Position numbers and translations under genes: made by a program. From Rhodobacteraceae bacterium UBA6141 (lineage in GTDB: Bacteria; Pseudomonadota; Alphaproteobacteria; Rhodobacterales; Rhodobacteraceae), in contig DIVD01000043.1 in the NCBI GenBank assembly GCA_002423245.1, positions 1-37,016 of the forward strand: DNA of 37,016 nt, in the 5' to 3' direction. Positions 18,440-25,420 of the stretch are shown one piece after another. The number at the start of each line of letters is the position of its first letter. The first letter of the stretch is position 1. The notes under the pieces were generated by a model. The model was given only the letters and a program-made list of their open reading frames with translations, ran no database searches and was not told where the DNA came from.

Positions 18440-18471
18440 ATCATGTGGGGGGCGCGGCGGTCTTGTCCAAG
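18440..18471 (-). promoter_or_regulatory. RpoH (sigma32)-like promoter for folE2
   Basis: On the minus strand CTTGGAC (18471-18465) is separated by 12 nt from CCCCCCACATGAT (18452-18440). This resembles the heat-shock sigma factor pattern CTTGAAA...CCCCAT. It would start transcription about 40 nt before the folE2 ATG, leaving room for the AAGGGG ribosome site. Assignment is by pattern only. Confidence 0.45.
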
Positions 18472-18504
18472 GCTCATGCGACGAGTTACGCCCGCGGCCC
18501 GGCT

Positions 18505-19680
18505 TCAGATCACTTCCAGCGCGCGCATCACGTCGCCGATCAGGTCGCCGCCATCCTCGATGCCAAGCGACAGGCGGATCAGGCCCGGCGTGATGCCAAG
18601 CCGCGCCTTCTGCTCATCGGGCAGGCGCTGATGGGTCGTCGTCGCGGGATGGGTGGCGATGGATTTCGCATCGCCAAGGTTGTTGGAGATCTTGATGATC
18701 TCCAGCGCGTTCTGGAAGCGGAAGGCCGCGTCGCGCCCGCCCTTCACCTCGAAGGCCACCACGGTGCCGCCCGAACCCATCTGCGCCATCGCCAGCGCGT
18801 GCTGCGGATGCGAGGCGAGGCCGGGGAACACCACGCGGGCGAGTTTTGGGTGCCCCTCCAGCGCCTCGGCCATCGCCTGCGCATTGGCGGCCTGCGCCCG
18901 CACCCGCAGGTCCAGCGTCTGCATCCCGTTCAGCATGATCCAGGCGTTGAACGGGCTCATCGCCGCGCCGGTATGCTTGAGGTAGGGCTCGGCCACGCCG
19001 CGGATGAACTCGCGCGTGCCGCAGATCACCCCGCCAAGCGCGCGGCCGCTGCCGTCGATATGCTTGGTCGCGGAATAGACCACCACATCGGCGCCAAGCG
19101 CCACCGCCCTGGAAAACACCGGCGTCGCGAAGACATTGTCCACCACCACCAGCGCGCCGGCCGCATGGGCGATCTGGGCCACGGCGGCGATGTCGATCAC
19201 CTCCAGCGCCGGGTTGGAGACGGATTCGAGGAACACCGCCCGGGTGCCCCCGCGCATCGCCGCGCGCCAGGCGGCAAGGTCGCGCCCGTCGATCAGCGTG
19301 ACCTCCACCCCGAATTTCTCGAGCAGTTCGAGCACATAGAGGCACGACCCGAACAGGGCGCGGGCGGCGACCACATGATCGCCGGGGCGCAGGAAGCAGA
19401 ACAGCGCGCCGTTCACCGCCGCCATGCCGCTGGCGGTGGCGAAGGCATCCTCGGTGCCCTCGATCGCGGCGATGCGATCCTCGAACATGCGCGTGGTGGG
19501 GTTGCCGTAACGGGCATAGACGAACTCGTCCTCGCCGCAGGACAGGAACCGCGCCTCGGCCTGTTCGGCGCTGTCATAGGCAAAGCCCTGGGTCAGGAAC
19601 AGCGCCTCGGCCATCTCGCCATACTGGCTGCGGCGGGTGCCGCTGTGGACGAGCTTGGTGCGTGTGTTCCAGTCGGTCAT
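18505..19680 (-). CDS. metZ: O-succinylhomoserine sulfhydrylase MetZ
   Basis: PLP enzyme of the Cys/Met metabolism family that makes homocysteine from an acylated homoserine and sulfide. The 391 residues show the classic motifs: YARYGNPTTRMFEDRIAAIE, ASGMAAVNGAL, the ESVSNPALEVIDI stretch, the cofactor lysine in SATKHIDGSGR (Lys206), and the C-terminal SLGIEDGGDLIGD. MTDWNTRTKLVHSG is the start, with GGAGG 9 nt upstream. The specific substrate is inferred from similarity to alphaproteobacterial MetZ and from the SAM-II riboswitch that precedes it. Its 431-bp upstream region holds promoter, riboswitch, terminator and repeats. Confidence 0.95.
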   Translation of the reverse strand: MTDWNTRTKLVHSGTRRSQYGEMAEALFLTQGFAYDSAEQAEARFLSCGEDEFVYARYGNPTTRMFEDRIAAIEGTEDAFATASGMAAVNGALFCFLRPGDHVVAARALFGSCLYVLELLEKFGVEVTLIDGRDLAAWRAAMRGGTRAVFLESVSNPALEVIDIAAVAQIAHAAGALVVVDNVFATPVFSRAVALGADVVVYSATKHIDGSGRALGGVICGTREFIRGVAEPYLKHTGAAMSPFNAWIMLNGMQTLDLRVRAQAANAQAMAEALEGHPKLARVVFPGLASHPQHALAMAQMGSGGTVVAFEVKGGRDAAFRFQNALEIIKISNNLGDAKSIATHPATTTHQRLPDEQKARLGITPGLIRLSLGIEDGGDLIGDVMRALEVI

Positions 19681-19699
19681 CGGCCGATCCTCCGGCAAG

Positions 19700-19731
19700 A
19701 AAAAGCCCCCGGCCCTTCAGGGGGCGGGGGC
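19700..19731 (-). terminator. Intrinsic terminator in the metZ leader (expression platform)
   Basis: On the minus strand GCCCCCG-CCC pairs with GGG-CCGGGGGC around CCTGAA (hairpin 19731-19705) and is followed by TTTTT (19704-19700). It lies between the SAM-II aptamer and the metZ ribosome site, so it can stop transcription before metZ. This points to attenuation as the control mechanism. Confidence 0.85.
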
Positions 19732-19747
19732 GCGGGAGCCTCCGTCC

Positions 19748-19800
19748 ACTTTAGCGGATTGTTTAACGTGGCCCGCAATCGGGGGACAAATCGCCACGGG
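19748..19800 (-). ncRNA. SAM-II riboswitch upstream of metZ
   Basis: The minus-strand leader has the conserved blocks of the SAM-II (metA-type) aptamer in the right order: CGTGG, then CGATTTG, ATTGC, CCACG closing the 5-bp P1 stem, TTAAACAA, and CGCTAAAG as the pseudoknot 3' strand. SAM-II binds S-adenosylmethionine and turns down methionine genes in alphaproteobacteria, commonly metA, metX and metZ. The aptamer is about 70 nt from the metZ start and is followed by an intrinsic terminator. Confidence 0.88.
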
Positions 19801-19810
19801 TGGTCTGTGC

Positions 19811-19839
19811 GGGTTACCGCGGGCGGGGCATGGCGTCAA
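19811..19839 (-). promoter_or_regulatory. Probable metZ promoter
   Basis: Minus strand TTGACG (19839-19834), 17-nt spacer, TAACCC (19816-19811). Transcription would begin close to 19803-19806, just ahead of the SAM-II aptamer. The -35 element is good and the -10 weak. The -35 hexamer lies within a 20-bp sequence repeated in tandem, so it occurs three times. Confidence 0.5.
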
Positions 19840-19890
19840 GGCGCGGGGCACGGCGTCAAGGCGCGGGGCACGGCGTCAAGGCGCGGGGCG
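19831..19890. repeat. 20-bp tandem repeat, three copies
   Basis: Units at 19831-19850, 19851-19870 and 19871-19890 are identical except for the first and last bases (core GGCGTCAAGGCGCGGGGC). On the minus strand each carries TTGACG, the same hexamer as the proposed metZ -35 element. The repeat lies in the metZ promoter region. No coding role is likely. Confidence 0.9.
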
Positions 19891-19951
19891 CCAGGCGGAC
19901 GCAGGGGCAGCCAGGGGGCCAGGGCCGGCGCTGCTCGCCGATCGGGCGGAA

Positions 19952-19999
19952 GCGGGGGCTCTGCCCCCGCGCCCCCGGGATATTCGGGCCAGCAAGAAG
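19952..19999. repeat. Putative dispersed palindromic element
   Basis: GCGGGGGC-TCT-GCCCCCGC (8-bp perfect stem, 19952-19970) is followed by GCCCCCGGGATATTCGGG and CAGCAAGAAGG. Sequences of this form, a GGGGGCTCTGCCCCC palindrome followed by CCCCCGGGATATT and an AAGAAG tail, are ones I recall as recurring between genes in Rhodobacterales genomes. Only one copy is in this window, so the repeat status rests on recall. Confidence 0.5.
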
Positions 20000-20064
20000 G
20001 GGAAGGCGCGGGGATGCGCGGGCGCGCGGCGTCACGGTGCTGTAACGCGGCATTCACTCGGGTG

Positions 20065-20092
20065 TTGCAGCCTTGGCCTACAGAGATACCAG
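20065..20092 (+). promoter_or_regulatory. Possible promoter for the hydrolase-GST pair
   Basis: TTGCAG (20065-20070), 16-nt spacer, TACCAG (20087-20092), about 20 nt before ATG 20112. The -35 is fair and the -10 weak. It is the best candidate in the region between the repeats and the gene. Confidence 0.28.
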
Positions 20093-20111
20093 ATGTTGTG
20101 GAGGCTCGGGC

Positions 20112-21146
20112 ATGGCCCTCATCCAGGTGAATGTGCACAAGGCCGCGCTCGTTCCGGCGGATGCCGCTGCCGGGCCGGTCGAGGCGCAGCTTGCCGCCGG
20201 TCTCGCGGGCCTGCCCCCCGGCGCGCCGGTGGTGGTGATGATCCATGGCTTCCGGTTCTCGCCGCGCGCGGACCGGCACAGCCCGCACCGGCATATCCTG
20301 GCGCTGGACCCGGCGCCCGGCTGCGCAAGGGCGCTGTCCTGGCCCCGGCATCTGGGCTTCGGGCGCGGCGAGGCGGCGGAGGGGCTGGCCATCGCGCTTG
20401 GCTGGGAGGCGCGGGGCACGATCTGGCAGGCCTGGCGTTCGGCGGCGCGGGCCGGGGCCGGGCTGGCGGCGCTGGTGACGCTGCTGCGGCGCCTGGATCC
20501 GCATCGCCCGGTCGATCTGGTGGCGCATTCGCTGGGCGCGCGGGTGGCGCTGGCGGCGCTGCCGCTGCTGAAGGCGGGCGATCTGGGCCGTGCGGTGCTG
20601 CTGGCCGCGGCAGAGCTGCAAGGAACGGCGGCGGCGGCGATGGACAGCCCGGCGGGGCGCGCGGCGGAGGTGATGAACGTCACCACGCGCGAGAACGACC
20701 TCTTCGATTTCGGGCTGGAGCTGCTGGTGGCGGGCGGGAGGCGGCGCGGGCTTGGCCACGGCCTGCCGCAGCCGCGCGCCAACTGGGTGGACCTGCAACT
20801 GGACCATGAGGATGCGCCGGCCGCGCTGGCGGGGCTCGGCTTTCGCATCAACGGCCCCGGCGCGCGCATCTGCCATTGGAGCGCCTATCGCCGGCCCGGT
20901 GTCTTTGCCCTCTACCGCGCCTTCCTGCGCGAGCGGGCGGCGCTGAGCCCCGCGCATCTGCGCGCGGCGCTGTCCCTGCCGCAGGCGCCGCGCTGGTCGC
21001 GGCTGCTGCCGCGCGGGCAGGGTGCGTGGTGGCCGGGTGCGTGGCGGCCGCGTCTGCGCTTGCGCAGCCCGCGGGCCCAGCCTCTGCCCTTGCCACCGGC
21101 GGCAAATGGCCCAAGCTTGTCCTGCGCAACAGGAGAGACGCCATGA
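20112..21146 (+). CDS. Alpha/beta hydrolase family protein
   Basis: A 344-residue alpha/beta-fold hydrolase, probably cytoplasmic as no signal peptide is visible. The oxyanion-hole motif VVMIHGFRFSP (42-51) and the nucleophile elbow VAHSLGARVAL with Ser140 are clear; His and Asp partners are expected later but cannot be assigned securely. Substrate unknown. ATG 20112 has GGAGG 7 nt upstream. The last 60 residues, from about 285, are rich in Arg, Pro and Trp, and the underlying DNA contains short GTGCGTGG-type repeats, so the natural end may be shorter and eroded. Its stop overlaps the GST start (ATGA), implying co-translation. Confidence 0.75.
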   Translation: MALIQVNVHKAALVPADAAAGPVEAQLAAGLAGLPPGAPVVVMIHGFRFSPRADRHSPHRHILALDPAPGCARALSWPRHLGFGRGEAAEGLAIALGWEARGTIWQAWRSAARAGAGLAALVTLLRRLDPHRPVDLVAHSLGARVALAALPLLKAGDLGRAVLLAAAELQGTAAAAMDSPAGRAAEVMNVTTRENDLFDFGLELLVAGGRRRGLGHGLPQPRANWVDLQLDHEDAPAALAGLGFRINGPGARICHWSAYRRPGVFALYRAFLRERAALSPAHLRAALSLPQAPRWSRLLPRGQGAWWPGAWRPRLRLRSPRAQPLPLPPAANGPSLSCATGETP

Positions 21147-21847
21147 CCGCCCCGATCGAGCTTTACTACTGGCCCACCCCCAACGGCTGGAAGATCAGCA
21201 TCGCGCTGGAGGAGATGGGGCTGCCCTACAGGGTGCATCTGGTGGATATCGGCAAGGGCGAGCAGTTCGCGCCCGAGTTCCTGAAGATCGCGCCGAACAA
21301 CCGGATGCCGGCGATCGTGGACCCGGAGGGACCGGACGGCGCGCCCGTATCCATCTTCGAATCGGGGGCGATCCTGCAATACCTCGCTCGCAAGACCGGG
21401 CAGTTCTACGGGGCCAGCGAGCGGGACCGCATCGCCGTGGACCAGTGGCTGATGTGGCAGATGGGCGGGCTCGGGCCGATGGCCGGGCAGGCGCATCACT
21501 TCTTGCGCTACGCCCCGGCGATGGACCCGCCCAACGACCTGCCCTACGCCAAGGACCGCTACCGGGCCGAGGTGGCGCGGCTTTACGGCGTGCTCGACCG
21601 GCAGCTTGCGGGCAACGCCTTCGTGGCGGGCGATTTCCTGTCGATCGCCGATTTCGCGATCTGGCCCTGGGCCTCGATCTGGAAGGGGCAGGAGCAGACG
21701 CTGGAGGACAAGCCCCACCTCGCCCGCTGGCTGGAGACGGTCGGCGCGCGCCCCGGCGTGCAGCGCGGGCGGGCGGTGGCGGCGGAAAGGCGCTCCGACC
21801 TTGCCAGGGACAGGCAGGCGCAATCGGTGCTGTTCAGGAAGGACTGA
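21143..21847 (+). CDS. Glutathione S-transferase, YfcG/Nu-class-like
   Basis: A 234-residue thioredoxin-fold protein with the Nu-class opening IELYYWPTPNGWKISIALEE; Thr12 and Asn14 correspond to the glutathione-contacting residues of E. coli YfcG, which has disulfide reductase activity. Further family landmarks are NNRMPAIVDPEG, the FESGAILQYLARK gamma-site, and the C-terminal helical domain with LSIADFAIWPWASIW. ATG 21143 has AGGAGAG upstream and overlaps the end of the hydrolase gene by 4 bp. The likely role is glutathione-dependent reduction of disulfides or peroxides; the natural substrate is unknown. Confidence 0.9.
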   Translation: MTAPIELYYWPTPNGWKISIALEEMGLPYRVHLVDIGKGEQFAPEFLKIAPNNRMPAIVDPEGPDGAPVSIFESGAILQYLARKTGQFYGASERDRIAVDQWLMWQMGGLGPMAGQAHHFLRYAPAMDPPNDLPYAKDRYRAEVARLYGVLDRQLAGNAFVAGDFLSIADFAIWPWASIWKGQEQTLEDKPHLARWLETVGARPGVQRGRAVAAERRSDLARDRQAQSVLFRKD

Positions 21848-21902
21848 GGGGGACCGGCGCGGATGGGGCTTGCCATCCACGCGGCCGCAGGGTTGCCCCC
21901 GC

Positions 21903-22568
21903 TCAGCCGTCCTTGTCCTCGTCCGGCAGCGCGTGCTGTTGCATCAGCTTGCCCTGCGCCATGAAGAAGCCGAACATCGCCAGCGTCAGGCCGAAGGTCT
22001 TGAAGTTGACCCAGGCCTGGTCGGACATGGTGCGCCAGATCACCTCGTTCGCGACCGCCAGCGCCAGGAAGAACAGCGCGAGCCGCCGGGTCAGGATCAT
22101 CCAGCCGGCGGGGGTCAGCGGCATCACCTCCTCCATCACCAGCGCGAGGTAGGAGCGCCCGCGCAGCAGCCCGAAGCCGAGGGTGCCGGCAAACAGCAGG
22201 TAGATCATCGTCGGCTTCATCTTGAAGAACCGCTCGTCGTTCAGCCAGACCGAGAGCCCGCCGAACACCACCACCAGCACCAGCGTCGCCACCTGCATCG
22301 GCGCAAGGCGGCCGGTCAGCCGCCACAGGATCGCGGTGCAGACGACCATCAGCACGATGAAGCCCGCCGTCGCCAGGATGAACCCGCCATATTCGGTGCC
22401 GCCAACCGTGACGGTCGCATCCTTCAGCCGCCCGAAGGCGACGAAGAAGGCGATGACCGGCCCAAGCTCCAGCCCCAGCTTCACCCAGGGATTGATCCTG
22501 CGCCCCTTCGGCCGCGCGCCCTGAAGTTCCGCGCCCGCGCGCCCGGCTGCGATTTCCTCGTCGGTCAT
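21903..22568 (-). CDS. yciB: YciB/IspZ family inner-membrane protein (septation protein A)
   Basis: Integral membrane protein of 221 residues in the YciB (IspZ, septation protein A) family, associated in E. coli and Shigella with envelope synthesis and normal septation. A hydrophilic N-terminus is followed by five or six hydrophobic segments. Family signatures visible are LELGPVIAFFVAFGRL, NDERFFKMKPTMIYLLFAGTLGFG, GWMILTRRLALFFLALAVANEV and WVNFKTFGL. The gene follows the EamA transporter gene after 9 bp and is surely co-transcribed with it. It is convergent with the GST gene; a small GGATGG/CCATCC hairpin lies between them. Confidence 0.93.
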   Translation of the reverse strand: MTDEEIAAGRAGAELQGARPKGRRINPWVKLGLELGPVIAFFVAFGRLKDATVTVGGTEYGGFILATAGFIVLMVVCTAILWRLTGRLAPMQVATLVLVVVFGGLSVWLNDERFFKMKPTMIYLLFAGTLGFGLLRGRSYLALVMEEVMPLTPAGWMILTRRLALFFLALAVANEVIWRTMSDQAWVNFKTFGLTLAMFGFFMAQGKLMQQHALPDEDKDG

Positions 22569-22577
22569 GCCGCTCTC

Positions 22578-23474
22578 CTAGCCTGCCAGTTTCACGATCA
22601 CCGCGCCCGCCGCGATCAGCGCCATCAGCCCCGCGCGCCGCGGCCCCACCTTCTCGCCCAGCATCAGCCAGCCGATCAGCGCCGCAAAGACCGTCGATGT
22701 CTCCCGCAATACCGCCGCCTCGCCCACCTTGTCGAGCCGGGTGGCCAGCATGATCGCGCCGAAGCTGAAATAGGCCACCACCGCGCCGATGGCGCCCCGC
22801 TTCAGCAGCGCCGCCCGGTCGGCCGCGGGAAACCGCCAGAGCCGGCGCGCATAGACCAGCGGAAAGGTCAGCCCGTCGACCAGGAAGAGCCATGCGATGA
22901 AGGTGAAGGGATCGGCGCTGGCCCGGATGCCGTAGGCGTCATAGGTGGTGTAGATCGCGACGAGGCCGCCGGTCACGACCGCAAGCGCGAGCGCCGCCAC
23001 CAGCGTGTCCCGGTCCGCCGTGACATGGCGCAGGTTGTAGGCGGCCAGCCCGAAGATGCCGGCCAGCAGCACGCCGACCCCGGCCCATTGCCCGGCGGTG
23101 AAATGCTCGCCGAAGATCAGCCCCGCGCCGATCACCGCGAACAGCGGCCCCGTGCCGCGCACCACCGGATAGACGACCGTGAAGGCGCCGCGGCTGAAGG
23201 CCATCGCCTGCAGGATCTTGTAGGCGAGATGGATCGCCCAGACCCCGGCGAAGATCGGCCACATGTGCGGCTCTGGCCAGGGCAGCAGCGGGATCATCGC
23301 CAGCGCATAGAGCGCGGCGAAGGCGTCGATCGAGGCGCGGCTGATCCAGGGATCGTGGCGCCCCTTCTGCAGCGCGCCGAACACCGCGTGCAGCACCGCC
23401 GCCAGCAGCGCCAGCAGCAGCGCCGCCTGCTCCCCCGCCGGGGTTCCCTCCAGCGAGATCACCCAGGCGCTCAT
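22578..23474 (-). CDS. EamA family (drug/metabolite superfamily) transporter
   Basis: A 298-residue membrane protein with about ten hydrophobic helices arranged as two EamA repeats, the pattern of DMT-superfamily exporters. Examples are AALLLALLAAVLHAVFGALQK (helix 1), YPVVRGTGPLFAVIGAGLIFGE ending repeat 1, and LRETSTVFAALIGWLMLGEK with VGPRRAGLMALIAAGAVIV ending repeat 2. The substrate is unknown. ATG 23474 begins MSAWVISLEG; the ribosome site is weak. It is followed by yciB. In related genomes, as I recall, this pair lies directly downstream of ftsY, whereas here mgtC on the opposite strand separates them. Confidence 0.88.
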   Translation of the reverse strand: MSAWVISLEGTPAGEQAALLLALLAAVLHAVFGALQKGRHDPWISRASIDAFAALYALAMIPLLPWPEPHMWPIFAGVWAIHLAYKILQAMAFSRGAFTVVYPVVRGTGPLFAVIGAGLIFGEHFTAGQWAGVGVLLAGIFGLAAYNLRHVTADRDTLVAALALAVVTGGLVAIYTTYDAYGIRASADPFTFIAWLFLVDGLTFPLVYARRLWRFPAADRAALLKRGAIGAVVAYFSFGAIMLATRLDKVGEAAVLRETSTVFAALIGWLMLGEKVGPRRAGLMALIAAGAVIVKLAG

Positions 23475-23501
23475 CCCGGCATGGCCCGGCGGCGCGGGGC
23501 G

Positions 23502-23526
23502 GGAACAGCGGCGCGCGGAGGGCGTT
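23502..23526 (+). promoter_or_regulatory. EcfG-type (general stress) promoter for mgtC
   Basis: GGAAC (23502-23506), exactly 16 nt, CGTT (23523-23526). This is the consensus layout for alphaproteobacterial EcfG sigma factors. The -10 element ends 23 bp before the mgtC start, placing a transcript start just upstream of AAGGAG. Three other sites with the same 16-nt spacing occur at 31.6-32.8 kb. Confidence 0.65.
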
Positions 23527-23549
23527 GGCCCGGCGCGAAAGGAGAGACG

Positions 23550-24035
23550 ATGATGGCGATCTGGGACGAGTTCACGGCCGAGCTGACCCGGTCCTTCGTT
23601 GCGACCCCGGCGGCCATCGCGGCGCTGCGGCTGCTGGCGGCGATGCTGCTGGGCGGGTTGATCGGGCTGGAGCGCGAGGTCCACGACAAGGCGGCGGGGC
23701 TGCGCACCCACATGCTGATTGCGGTCGCAGCCTGCCTGTTCGCGCTGATCGCGCTGGAGCTGATCGTGCTGCAGGCCACGGCCCCGGGCGATCCGCGCCC
23801 CGACATCCTGCGCCTGATCGAGGCGGTGACGGCGGGGGTGGCGTTTCTGGCCGCCGGGTCGATCATCGTTTCGGGCGGGCATGTGAAGGGGCTGACCACC
23901 GGCGCGGGGATGTGGATGGCCGGGGCGGTGGGTCTTGCCTGCGGCACCGGCCGGGCCGGGCTGGCGGTGATGGCAACGGTGCTGGCGCTGGTGGTGCTGT
24001 GGCTGTTCAGGCGGCTGTCGGAGCGGATCGGATAG
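23550..24035 (+). CDS. mgtC: MgtC/SapB family membrane protein
   Basis: A 161-residue membrane protein with the MgtC/SapB core: LRLLAAMLLGGLIGLEREVHDKAAGLRTHML with the invariant ERE and GLRTH elements in successive stretches, then a helix, EAVTAGVAFLAAGSIIVSGG and GLTTGAGMWMAGAVGLACG. MgtC proteins help cells cope with low magnesium and other envelope or phosphate stress; some inhibit the F-type ATPase. Two adjacent ATGs (23550, 23553) follow AAGGAG. It appears to be its own unit behind an EcfG-type promoter and is followed by a C-rich repeat array. It is divergent from the EamA gene and convergent with ftsY. Confidence 0.92.
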   Translation: MMAIWDEFTAELTRSFVATPAAIAALRLLAAMLLGGLIGLEREVHDKAAGLRTHMLIAVAACLFALIALELIVLQATAPGDPRPDILRLIEAVTAGVAFLAAGSIIVSGGHVKGLTTGAGMWMAGAVGLACGTGRAGLAVMATVLALVVLWLFRRLSERIG

Positions 24036-24070
24036 CGGCCCGCAGGATTCTCGCCAGCCGCGGGGGCCCC

Positions 24071-24176
24071 GCGCCCGCTCACCCCCCCGCGCCCGCTCAC
24101 CCCCCCGCGCGCCCCCACCCCCGCGCGCCCGCGCACCCCCCCGCGCCCGCGCACCCCCCCGCGCCCGCTCACCCCC
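24071..24176. repeat. C-rich tandem repeat array between mgtC and ftsY
   Basis: About six imperfect units of 16-20 bp. Two are perfect 18-mers, 24071-24088 and 24089-24106 (GCGCCCGCTC then ACCCCCCC); later units exchange CTC for CGC or lose bases. On the plus strand it is C-rich and comparatively poor in G, like a Rho-loading site for the mgtC transcript. On the minus strand it presents repeated runs of five to seven G. An open frame runs through it but gives only a Pro/Ala/His repeat and is not credible as a gene. Confidence 0.85.
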
Positions 24177-24237
24177 GCGGGATGTCCGGCACAAGGCAGG
24201 GCCGGGGGCGCGTCTGCGCGGGCTTCCTGCACGGCTG

Positions 24238-25299
24238 TCAGAGCCCCACCAGCGCGCGGGCGAACTCCTCGGGGTCGAAGGGTTGCAGATCGTCGATCTG
24301 CTCGCCCACGCCGATGGCATGGATCGGCAGGCCGAACCGGTCGGCCAGCGCCACCAGCACCCCGCCCCTGGCGGTGCCGTCAAGCTTGGTCATCACGAGG
24401 CCGGAGACATCCGCCAGCTTGCGGAACACCTCCACCTGCGACAGCGCGTTCTGGCCGGTGGTCGCGTCGAGCACCAGAAGCGTGTTGTGCGGCGCCTCAG
24501 GATCCTTCTTGCGGATCACCCGGACGATCTTGGCCAGTTCCTCCATCAGGTCGGCGCGGTTCTGCAGGCGGCCGGCGGTGTCGATCATCAGAAGGTCGGC
24601 GCCGGTTTCCTGCGCGCGGGTCATCGCATCGAAGGCGAGGCTGGCCGGGTCCGAGCCTTCGGGCGCGGTCAGCACCGGCACGCCGGCGCGCTCGCCCCAG
24701 ACCTGAAGCTGTTCCACCGCCGCGGCGCGGAACGTGTCCCCCGCGGCGATGACGACGGACTTGCCGGCGGCGCGGAACTGGCTGGCGAGCTTGCCGATGG
24801 TGGTGGTCTTGCCCGAGCCGTTGACGCCGACGATCAGCACCACCTGCGGGCGTTTGGCGTAGATCGGCAGCGGGCGGGCGACGGGCTCCATGATCCGGGC
24901 GATCTCGGCGGCGAGCGCGCGCTTGATCTCGTCCACCGACATGCGCCGGCCCATCCTTCCCTCGGCAAGGTTGGCGGTGACGCGCAGCGCGGTCTCCACC
25001 CCCATGTCGGAGGCGATCAGCAGCTCCTCGAGGCTTTCGAGCATCGCATCGTCCAGCACCCGGCGCGGGGCTTCGGGGGCCGGAGCGGGGGTGGCGGGTG
25101 TGGTGGCGGGCTCGCGCGTGAAGATGCGGCCGAGGAGGCCGGGTGCGGATGCGGGTGGTGTGGGTGGTGTGGCTGCAGGGGCGGGGGGCGGTTCCGTCGC
25201 GGCGGGCGGCGCGCCCTCCTCCACGATCGCGTCCAGCCCCTCGGCGAGTTTCGAGGAGGAGCGTGTCAGCCGGTCCCTGAGCTTGTTGAAGAACGACAT
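24238..25299 (-). CDS. ftsY: Signal recognition particle receptor FtsY
   Basis: SRP receptor GTPase that docks ribosome-nascent chain complexes at the inner membrane. The 353 residues comprise a short basic amphipathic N-terminus (MSFFNKLRDRLTRSSSKL), an Ala/Pro-rich linker to about residue 80, the N domain, and the G domain with GVNGSGKTTTIGKLA (G1), DTFRAAAVEQL (G2), DTAGRLQN (G3) and TKLDGTARGG (G4/closing loop), ending in the IGVGEQIDDLQPFDPEEFA motif. ATG 25299 is preferred to one 45 nt upstream. The N-terminal acidic A domain of enteric FtsY is replaced by the Pro-rich linker, as is usual in alphaproteobacteria. Confidence 0.97.
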   Translation of the reverse strand: MSFFNKLRDRLTRSSSKLAEGLDAIVEEGAPPAATEPPPAPAATPPTPPASAPGLLGRIFTREPATTPATPAPAPEAPRRVLDDAMLESLEELLIASDMGVETALRVTANLAEGRMGRRMSVDEIKRALAAEIARIMEPVARPLPIYAKRPQVVLIVGVNGSGKTTTIGKLASQFRAAGKSVVIAAGDTFRAAAVEQLQVWGERAGVPVLTAPEGSDPASLAFDAMTRAQETGADLLMIDTAGRLQNRADLMEELAKIVRVIRKKDPEAPHNTLLVLDATTGQNALSQVEVFRKLADVSGLVMTKLDGTARGGVLVALADRFGLPIHAIGVGEQIDDLQPFDPEEFARALVGL

Positions 25300-25384
25300 C
25301 GGCGCCCCCGGCGTCTGGCATGGAAAGCTTGCGCTGTCCTTCACCTAGCCCGTTCTCCCCGCAGATGGAAGGGGATGGCGGGCG

Positions 25385-25420
25385 GGCCCGGCCATTGCGC
25401 GCGGCCCGGCCATTGCGCGC
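25385..25420. repeat. 18-bp perfect tandem duplication
   Basis: GGCCCGGCCATTGCGCGC occurs twice without a gap (25385-25402 and 25403-25420) upstream of the AlkB-like gene. The second copy supplies the TTGCGC proposed as the -35 element of that gene. The rest of the 162-bp ftsY/AlkB intergenic region shows no gene. Confidence 0.9.

Noticed and set aside
24047..24230. Proline-rich protein encoded through the C-rich repeat array
   Set aside because: The frame has no start with a ribosome site, is purely repeat-driven, and disagrees with the strand and stop positions of its neighbours.
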